DNA from: Acuticoccus kalidii | GTDB taxonomy: Bacteria; Pseudomonadota; Alphaproteobacteria; Rhizobiales; Amorphaceae | DNA length: 64,000 nucleotides | Reading direction: 5' to 3' | NCBI RefSeq assembly: GCF_021556395.1 | Contig: NZ_JAKGCS010000019.1 | Location: 97,526 to 161,525 of the forward strand | In this document: positions 58,442 through 64,000 of the stretch, in pieces | How the letters are laid out: each line of letters starts with the position of its first letter | How positions within the stretch are numbered: position 1 is the stretch's first letter | The notes under the pieces: generated by a model | Told to the model about the DNA's origin: nothing | The model's input: the letters and a program-made list of their open reading frames with translations, nothing else | Databases searched by the model: none | Program-made: the position numbers and the translations under genes

Positions 58442-61095
58442 AGGGGTGGTTCAAGGTTTGGCTCTACGGGACAACCTCGGTTGTCGCGATCACCCCCACC
58501 GCCGCGCACGCGGATCCGGTTTCGATCGGCGGGGTGGTTCTAGGCATCCTCGCGCCGTCCCTTGCCGCCTCGACGGTCGCATCCGGCATTGTCGGTGGCC
58601 TGCTTCTCGGTGCGCTCGGCATCGCCGCCAACCTTCTCTTCGCGCCGAAACCGCCGAAGACACCGACGCCGGACACGCTCAAGAATAGTTTTGAGCTCGA
58701 AGAGGGGCCGGGCGTCTTTGCCTTCGGCCGCGTCCGCGCCGGTTGGAAGATCGCGTTCGGGAGGACGGACGGCTATCTGATCTATCAGCTCGGCTTGCAT
58801 TATTTCGGGCCGACGGGGGCGAGCGCCGTCGAGACCTGGATCTATGATGATCGCGAAATCGTGGTCGAGGCGAATGGCGCTGTCTCTTCGCCGCCTTGGA
58901 CCAAATACAACGGCTCGTGGATGACGCTGAAGACGAAGATCGGCGACGGCAGCGAGAACGCTTGGCCGGAACTTGTTGCCGCCTTCGACGGATGGACCAC
59001 GAACCATCGCGTGCGCGGCATCGTTCAGACGCTCGCGATCTTCGAGAACCCTGGGTTCTCGGAGAACCCGACGAAATTCAACCGGCTCTATTCGCAGGGC
59101 ATCAAGGCCGTCGAGCGGATTGAGCGGGCCGGGCTTTTCTATGATCCGCGCGACCCCGCGCAGCACATGAACAACCCGGCCACGTGGACTTGGACGATGA
59201 ACGCGGTCTTGATCGCGCTTCACTTCCGCCGCAAGCGGCCTGGCGTCGTGAATGCCGATTTTGACTTCGCGCTGATCGGCGCTGCGGCGGACGCGGCCGA
59301 CGCGCTCGTCGAGACGCGCGCCGGCGAAAACGTATGGCTCGGCGGCGCCGCGCCCGACGGAATCGTCGACGATCCAGGCGGCGGGACGGGAGCCTACAAC
59401 CCGACGACGCGGACCTTTTCGTGCACGGGGAGCGGGGGTACGTCCTCCGCGCGGCCTTTGTTCCGCTGGATCGACGCCGTTGAGCCTGGAACGCGCTATC
59501 TCGTCGGTTTCACCTTCACCGGCGATGCCGATCGCCTTAATTCGATCGTGCTCGGCGACGAGACGGTCCCGCTCACGGCGACCCCCGTCACGGTCGGGGG
59601 GCAACCGGCGATCCAGTACACGGGCGAGGTGGTCGCGACCGATAACGATTTCATCCGGTTCACCTGGGATGGGCGCTCGGCATTCTCGGCGACGGCCACC
59701 TCCGGCTATGTCCGTGAGAAGCGCTTCGAGCCGCGCGCGCGCCTCTCGGGTGGCGGGCAAGGGCAGATTACGACGGACTTTATTCAAGCGCTTTATCGAA
59801 GCGGGGGGCTCGAAGAGTACCGGACCGCGCAGAACAAGATCGCGATCCGGGTCGTCGACGATTATCCCGCGGCCGAGGGGGTGATCCGGGCAAACCGCAT
59901 CAAGCGGATGCGGGTCAACAAGGGGCTGGAGAGCGTCGACCGGCCGAACGTCTTCCAGGTCGAGTTCTATTCGGCCGAGCGGCAATATGTGGTCTCGCGC
60001 GTGCCGCTCCACGGCATCAACCAGGCGGGCGCCTATACCGGGCCGGACTGGGCGCGCTTCGAGAGCGAGATCGCGCTTACTGAAGAGCGCGAGGAGACGC
60101 TTTCTTACGAGTTTTGCCCGTCCGCCTATCAGGCCCAGCGCCTCGCGCGGCGCGAGGCCTACATGATGCGCGCCGATACAGGCACGCTCGTTCTGAGCAT
60201 GTTCACGGCCTTGGCGTTGTGGGGCAAGCGCACCGTCGATATCGAGTTTCCCGACTTCGGAGCGGGCGATGGTGACGTGGTCACGAAGCGATGCAAGATC
60301 GACGCGCCGCGTGTGGACGACGAGACTGGCGAGGCCGAGGTCGCCTTCGCAATCATCCCCGATGCGCTAACCGGCGACTATCTGCCGAACACTTACGAGC
60401 GCGCCGCGCCGCCGGTCCTGCCGCTCGAAAGCTATGAGGCCGTGCTCGACACGCCGGACCCGCCGAACTTTGCCGTCGGGATCAAATATCTCCCTGGCGG
60501 CGCACGGGCGGGGCGCAATGAGGTTCGTTTCCGCATGACGCCGGTCACCGACGCGCATCGCGCCGAGATCAACATGCGGACCTACACGGGAGCCCTGCCG
60601 GATCTGTGGCAGGGCGCCAACGAGCGCGGGCTCGCGATGGCCTGGAAGGCCGGGGATTTTGAGGGCCAGAAACTCGACGCTCGATTGCGCTACTTCGACG
60701 AGGATCTCGAGGGATCGTATTTCTCGGACCTCTTAGAAGTCGGATCTCTCAGCCGGACCAACAACGCGCCGGGCGTTCCCTTCGTCGTCGTCACGCCGGA
60801 AGGGGAGAACACTGGAGGCGGAGGCGAGCCGCTCGATGGGTGGACGGTCGACGCGACCGCTCCGACGGGCCTATCCGTCGTCGCGATCCGTGTCACCGCG
60901 TCATCATCTGGCGGTCCCGGCACAGGCGAGTTTTTCCGCGAAACCGTCGACGTATTCCCCGACGAGAACGTGACGATCACTGTGCCGTGGGCGGACACGG
61001 GCCTCAACCCTGTCGTCATCGAAGTCTCGGCCCTTTCGAGCGACGAAACGGCGAGCTCGGCCCCCGCCTACACCTGGACGCCGCCGGGGCCGTAA
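58438..61095 (+). CDS. Tail tip attachment / central fibre protein (gpJ-like)
   Basis: 885 residues from the GTG at 58438 (GTGA overlap). The first ~25 residues look like an export signal (FKVWLYGTTSVVAITPTAAHA), followed by hydrophobic stretches (about 30-65). The rest has gpJ-like features: QLGLHYFGPTGASAVETWIYDDREIV, VNADFDFALIGAA, TTDFIQALYRSGG and RRVPLHGINQAG-like, and C-terminal Ig/FN3-like domains (from about 790). It contacts the host receptor and closes the tail. Confidence 0.83.
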   Translation: MKGWFKVWLYGTTSVVAITPTAAHADPVSIGGVVLGILAPSLAASTVASGIVGGLLLGALGIAANLLFAPKPPKTPTPDTLKNSFELEEGPGVFAFGRVRAGWKIAFGRTDGYLIYQLGLHYFGPTGASAVETWIYDDREIVVEANGAVSSPPWTKYNGSWMTLKTKIGDGSENAWPELVAAFDGWTTNHRVRGIVQTLAIFENPGFSENPTKFNRLYSQGIKAVERIERAGLFYDPRDPAQHMNNPATWTWTMNAVLIALHFRRKRPGVVNADFDFALIGAAADAADALVETRAGENVWLGGAAPDGIVDDPGGGTGAYNPTTRTFSCTGSGGTSSARPLFRWIDAVEPGTRYLVGFTFTGDADRLNSIVLGDETVPLTATPVTVGGQPAIQYTGEVVATDNDFIRFTWDGRSAFSATATSGYVREKRFEPRARLSGGGQGQITTDFIQALYRSGGLEEYRTAQNKIAIRVVDDYPAAEGVIRANRIKRMRVNKGLESVDRPNVFQVEFYSAERQYVVSRVPLHGINQAGAYTGPDWARFESEIALTEEREETLSYEFCPSAYQAQRLARREAYMMRADTGTLVLSMFTALALWGKRTVDIEFPDFGAGDGDVVTKRCKIDAPRVDDETGEAEVAFAIIPDALTGDYLPNTYERAAPPVLPLESYEAVLDTPDPPNFAVGIKYLPGGARAGRNEVRFRMTPVTDAHRAEINMRTYTGALPDLWQGANERGLAMAWKAGDFEGQKLDARLRYFDEDLEGSYFSDLLEVGSLSRTNNAPGVPFVVVTPEGENTGGGGEPLDGWTVDATAPTGLSVVAIRVTASSSGGPGTGEFFRETVDVFPDENVTITVPWADTGLNPVVIEVSALSSDETASSAPAYTWTPPGP

Positions 61096-61122
61096 CCCCA
61101 ACCAGACAATCGGACGTGATGA

Positions 61123-63561
61123 ATGGCTTACACCTATTCGGGTCGTGAGGCTGCGAACTCGCGCGATACGACCATCCTCGGCACGTATCTCGAAGAGATC
61201 GGCGTGCAGGCTGCGGTCGGCGCATTGGGTCTGCGGCTCGGGCGCCCGACGCGGGCCTCTCTCCCGGCGACCGGGAACGCCGTCGACGACCTCGTCGCCG
61301 TCTTCAACGACACACCGGGCAATAATGGGGTCTATCGCTGGAACGGGTCGGATTGGGCGCGGATCGGTCCGTTGCCTGGCATCACCGGGCCGCAGGGTGA
61401 TAGCGCCGTAATTGACTTTGCGACCCTCGCCGAGGCGCAAGCCGGAACGGCCAGCAATAAGGTTATGTCGCCGCTGCGGGTGAGCGACTACATCATCGCG
61501 ATCCGCGCGTCGCTTGCCGAGGCCGGGGCGGGGGAGCTCGACAACAAGCTCGCAACTCCGCGCGGCGTGAAAAGCCATGTCGACACCCGCCGCGCCGACG
61601 AGGCGACCGCAGTCGCGGGCACCGACAACACCACGCTGATGACCCCGGTTCGCGTGAACCAGTACATCAACAACCGGCGATCGGACCTTCTGACGGCCGA
61701 GACTGGCACCGATCACACCACGATCATGACGCCGCTGCGGGTCTTTCAGCAGATCACCGCGCGGCTCGCGGATGAAGCGACGGCGGTTGGTGGCGCCGAC
61801 AACATCCGGTTGATCACGGCCGTTCGGCTCCAGCAATACATCAACAACCGGAGAGCGTCGGCGCCTCAAGCCGCGGCCGGCGAAGACGCCTTCGTCCTCA
61901 TGACGCCGAACCTCGTCGCCCATTATGTCGAGCAACGGCTCGCGACGCTCGAAGAAGCCCGGGATCGGTCGAACCTCATCAAGCTGATGTCGCCGGCGCG
62001 CGTCGCCCAGCAGATCGATGATCGCCGCGCCGATCAGGCGACCGCCGAGGCCGGCGTCAACAGCCTCGCGCTCCTCACCCCTTTGAGCGCCCGCTGGTTC
62101 GTCGAAAAATTCGTCGCGGATCGATGGGCGAGCATCGAAACGGCCGCGATCGGCCTCGAGGAGACGCAATTCATCAATCCGCGCGGCGTGAGGGCCTATG
62201 TCGATGGGCGCCTCGCGACGCTCGAAGAGGCGCGGGAGGGCAACAGCAACGTCAAGCTGATGGCCCCGAACCTCGTGCGCGAGTACGTCATCGGCCAGCG
62301 CGCCGGCGCCGCCGACATGGACAATGTCGTCGGCAATCGCCTCGTCACCCCGCAGTCGATGAAATACGGGATCGACATCCGCCGTGCCGATTTGGACGAA
62401 GCCCGGGCGGGCACCGATCACACCAAGATCATGACGCCGCTGCGGGTGAAGCAGCACGTCGACCAGCGCCTCGCGAACGACCCGATCAACTCGGCGACGC
62501 AGGCCGCCCTCAACGAGAAGGCCTCGCTCACGGCCCTCAACGCGGTGACGGCGAGCCTCGCGGGCAAGGCGGCGGCTGCCCACACCCACGATGTCGGCGC
62601 GATCGACGGCCTCGAGGCGATCCTCGCAACGCGCGGCGCCGGGCTCGGCACCCGCCCCGGCGAGGCGCCCACCGATTGGCTCTCGTCGGTCGACGGCGCC
62701 GATACCGCGCTCGCCCATTATGACGCCTCCGCCGTCGCGGTCGGCCAGCACGGCGCGGTGCTCCGCATCAAAGGGCAGGGCGTCGTGGCGCCCGCCGTCC
62801 CGCGGGCCTTCGAGAGCTGGCACATCTATCGCCTGCGCGCCGCCTTCCGCATGTACCATCGCGGCAGCGATCCCGCCGGCGACACCGTCACCGTCGGCGT
62901 CGTCTGGCTCGACCGGAACAAGAAGCCGATCGGGACCGCGACCTTCGAGGAGATCCGCATCCTCGACGTGCCGGCGCGCTATGTGGCGGGGCCGTTCCAC
63001 ATGGCCCTCGATGCGGGCGAGGGGGTCGAGGCGGTCGCGCCGAACGGCACCGTCTATGCCCGGCCCTTCGTGCGCAGCTTCTCGGCCGACGCCGTCCTCG
63101 ATGTCGAGGTGATCGAGACCGTCGACACCTGGGATCTCGTCACCTGGACGCCGAGCCTCGTCGGCGCCACCAACGCCGTCGCAGCGCTCGATGCCTCCGT
63201 TTCCGCGCTCGCCGCCGAGACGACGGCGCTTGCCGAGAAGATCGACCTCGCGCCGCGCACCGCGCGCCTCACCGTGCCGAACAACGCCGTCGTCGCGGTC
63301 GCGCTCGGCGCGCTGACGATCGGCCGCCTCGGCATCACCGGCCCGACCGACGCGCTGTCGGGCGATCTACGCATCAACACACCGGAAACGGGCCTCGCCA
63401 AAGCCTGGGGCCTCGGCGGGGTCGAGCTTGCGACCGGCGCCCATTCCGGCACGACCGGCGATCCCGGATCCGTCACCGTCAGCCTCGACGCGCCCGAGCG
63501 CCTCCTCGTCGAGAACCGATCCGGATCGACCTTGACCTTCATCACGACGCTCGTGGGGTAA
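61123..63561 (+). CDS. Tail fibre with 12 tandem ~29-residue repeats
   Basis: 812 residues. An N-terminal attachment part (1-95, with GVYRWNGSDW and a short ITGPQGDS turn) is followed by about 12 repeats of ~29 residues (residues 98-451). The consensus is A-T-x-x-E-A-x-x-G-T-D-N-x-x-L-M-T-P-x-R-V-x-Q-Y-I-x-x-R-R-A. Then comes a coiled-coil-like linker and a C-terminal head (about 500-812) with a jelly-roll-like beta pattern (FRMYHRGSDPAGDTVTVGVVWLD). Such repeats build a triple-stranded shaft; the C-terminal part likely binds the receptor. Confidence 0.85.
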   Translation: MAYTYSGREAANSRDTTILGTYLEEIGVQAAVGALGLRLGRPTRASLPATGNAVDDLVAVFNDTPGNNGVYRWNGSDWARIGPLPGITGPQGDSAVIDFATLAEAQAGTASNKVMSPLRVSDYIIAIRASLAEAGAGELDNKLATPRGVKSHVDTRRADEATAVAGTDNTTLMTPVRVNQYINNRRSDLLTAETGTDHTTIMTPLRVFQQITARLADEATAVGGADNIRLITAVRLQQYINNRRASAPQAAAGEDAFVLMTPNLVAHYVEQRLATLEEARDRSNLIKLMSPARVAQQIDDRRADQATAEAGVNSLALLTPLSARWFVEKFVADRWASIETAAIGLEETQFINPRGVRAYVDGRLATLEEAREGNSNVKLMAPNLVREYVIGQRAGAADMDNVVGNRLVTPQSMKYGIDIRRADLDEARAGTDHTKIMTPLRVKQHVDQRLANDPINSATQAALNEKASLTALNAVTASLAGKAAAAHTHDVGAIDGLEAILATRGAGLGTRPGEAPTDWLSSVDGADTALAHYDASAVAVGQHGAVLRIKGQGVVAPAVPRAFESWHIYRLRAAFRMYHRGSDPAGDTVTVGVVWLDRNKKPIGTATFEEIRILDVPARYVAGPFHMALDAGEGVEAVAPNGTVYARPFVRSFSADAVLDVEVIETVDTWDLVTWTPSLVGATNAVAALDASVSALAAETTALAEKIDLAPRTARLTVPNNAVVAVALGALTIGRLGITGPTDALSGDLRINTPETGLAKAWGLGGVELATGAHSGTTGDPGSVTVSLDAPERLLVENRSGSTLTFITTLVG
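61414..62475 (+). repeat. Internal tandem repeat of about 87 bp in the tail fibre gene
   Basis: Twelve diverged units average 88 bp. The best-conserved nucleotide part encodes the MTPxRV and QYINNRR segments, for example GAACCAGTACATCAACAACC at about 61656 echoed near 61830. Diverged repeats like these can expand or contract by recombination. Confidence 0.8.
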
Positions 63562-63567
63562 CGGCAG

Positions 63568-63924
63568 ATGACCAATCTGACAGCGCGCACCAACGCCGAC
63601 TTCTTCGCGGCGCTGCGCATCGGCGACGAATACACCCGCGGCCGTCTCGACGATTGGAAGATCGTCATGATGATCCGCGAGAGCGCCGACGCGGCCGGCT
63701 TCCTGCACGCCGTCTCGACGACCGGCGGCGGGCTCACGATCACCGATCCCGTCGGCCGGACCGTCGAGATCAACATTCCGATGGAGACGATCGAGGCGAT
63801 CGGCGTCGGCCGCTACGTCTACGACCTCCAGCTTCAGAACAAGACGACCGAGGTCCGATCATCGACCCCGACCGGCGACTTCGAGATCGTCCAGGGCATC
63901 TCGCGCTTCGGAGACCTCGCATGA
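63568..63924 (+). CDS. Small fibre-associated protein (118 aa)
   Basis: 118 residues. LRIGDEYTRGRLDDWKIVMMIRESADAAGF and GGLTITDPVGRTVEINIPMETIEAIGVGRYVYDLQL are a beta-sandwich pattern seen in small proteins after tail fibres of lysogenic phages. They could assist fibre assembly or be baseplate components. No firm family. Confidence 0.65.
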   Translation: MTNLTARTNADFFAALRIGDEYTRGRLDDWKIVMMIRESADAAGFLHAVSTTGGGLTITDPVGRTVEINIPMETIEAIGVGRYVYDLQLQNKTTEVRSSTPTGDFEIVQGISRFGDLA

Positions 63925-64000
63925 ACGTGCCGATCACCAAGATCGCGATGGAGCGGACCGGCCGCGACGGCCTCGGCGTGATCACCGGCGACGGTGCGCC
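63921..64000 (+). CDS. Start of a further tail/fibre gene, cut by the window end
   Basis: A frame from the ATG at 63921 (4-bp overlap with the previous stop) reads MNVPITKIAMERTGRDGLGV before the window ends. Too short to identify. The coupling indicates that the late operon continues. Confidence 0.55.
   Translation, partial: MNVPITKIAMERTGRDGLGVITGDGA

Larger units (their letters stand above)
21307..64000. mobile_element. Prophage (siphovirus-type), left end and at least 42.7 kb, right end beyond the window
   Basis: From the tRNA onward almost every recognisable gene is of phage type and in canonical order: integrase and early-left operon (minus), immunity, replication, terminase, portal, head, tail and fibre genes (plus). 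Structural genes are complete and uninterrupted, with no visible frameshifts or insertion sequences, so the element may be inducible. The combination of lambda-E-type capsid, DUF2213 protease-scaffold, tail-tube, tail chaperones and a long tape measure indicates a long non-contractile tail. Confidence 0.93.

Noticed and set aside
60904..63000. 698-codon minus-strand frame opposite the tail fibre
   Set aside because: It mirrors the fibre repeats and is a shadow of a GC-rich repetitive gene.

Overview
The window is GC-rich DNA from an alphaproteobacterium. The OpgG/OpgH operon, the ppiC-argJ-mutT run divergent from secA, the YciB and ClpP-like genes and the MmsA and fatty-acyl genes look most like Hyphomicrobiales (Rhizobiales). 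The genus cannot be fixed from sequence reading alone.

Positions 1-21306 are chromosomal housekeeping DNA. In order they hold opgH (partial) and opgG on the minus strand, a MutT-type Nudix hydrolase, argJ, a secreted parvulin prolyl isomerase, secA, a class III nucleotide cyclase, a MoeB/ThiF-like adenylyltransferase, dut, an M20-type amidohydrolase, mmsA, a regulator-like protein with no DNA-binding domain, yciB, a ClpP-like protease, and a co-directional run of aldo/keto reductase, YdcF-like, glutathione S-transferase, acyl-CoA dehydrogenase and AMP-forming acyl-CoA ligase. This part ends with a tRNA-Val (CAC anticodon).

From about 21307 to the window end the DNA is one large siphovirus-type prophage, apparently inserted at the 3' end of that tRNA. 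Its right end lies outside the window. The left arm (21355-25173, minus) is an early operon: integrase, excisionase-like protein and nine small unknown genes, nearly all overlapping their neighbours. Next comes a control region with a divergent pair of Arc-type ribbon-helix-helix genes (25317-26071), a Rha-type regulator, and a CI-like/Cro-like divergent pair (27436-28095). Each pair has palindromic operators visible in the DNA.

The replication and recombination block (28593-37191) encodes RusA, a Sak4-like ATPase, a DUF669 SSB-like protein, a Cas4-like nuclease, an RNase HI-like protein, an SF2 helicase and a primase/helicase. It ends in a terminator and an intergenic region full of repeats with an AT-rich core, a candidate phage origin (37254-37556). 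A BrnT/BrnA toxin-antitoxin pair and a secreted Cys-rich protein look like accessory (moron) genes.

The late switch appears to be a DnaA-domain-IV protein followed by a NusG/RfaH-like antiterminator (39411-40552). Late genes then run in order: terminase subunits, portal, protease-scaffold, decoration protein, capsid, connectors, tail tube, tail chaperones, tape measure with an embedded cell-wall hydrolase, hub and tip proteins, a repeat-rich tail fibre. The lysis genes are not seen and probably lie beyond the window.

The most notable element is the portal gene. It carries a C-terminal 2H-phosphoesterase domain with two H-x-T motifs 71 residues apart, the signature of Acb1-type anti-CBASS enzymes. 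A minus-strand Cas2-fold-like gene sits directly behind it.
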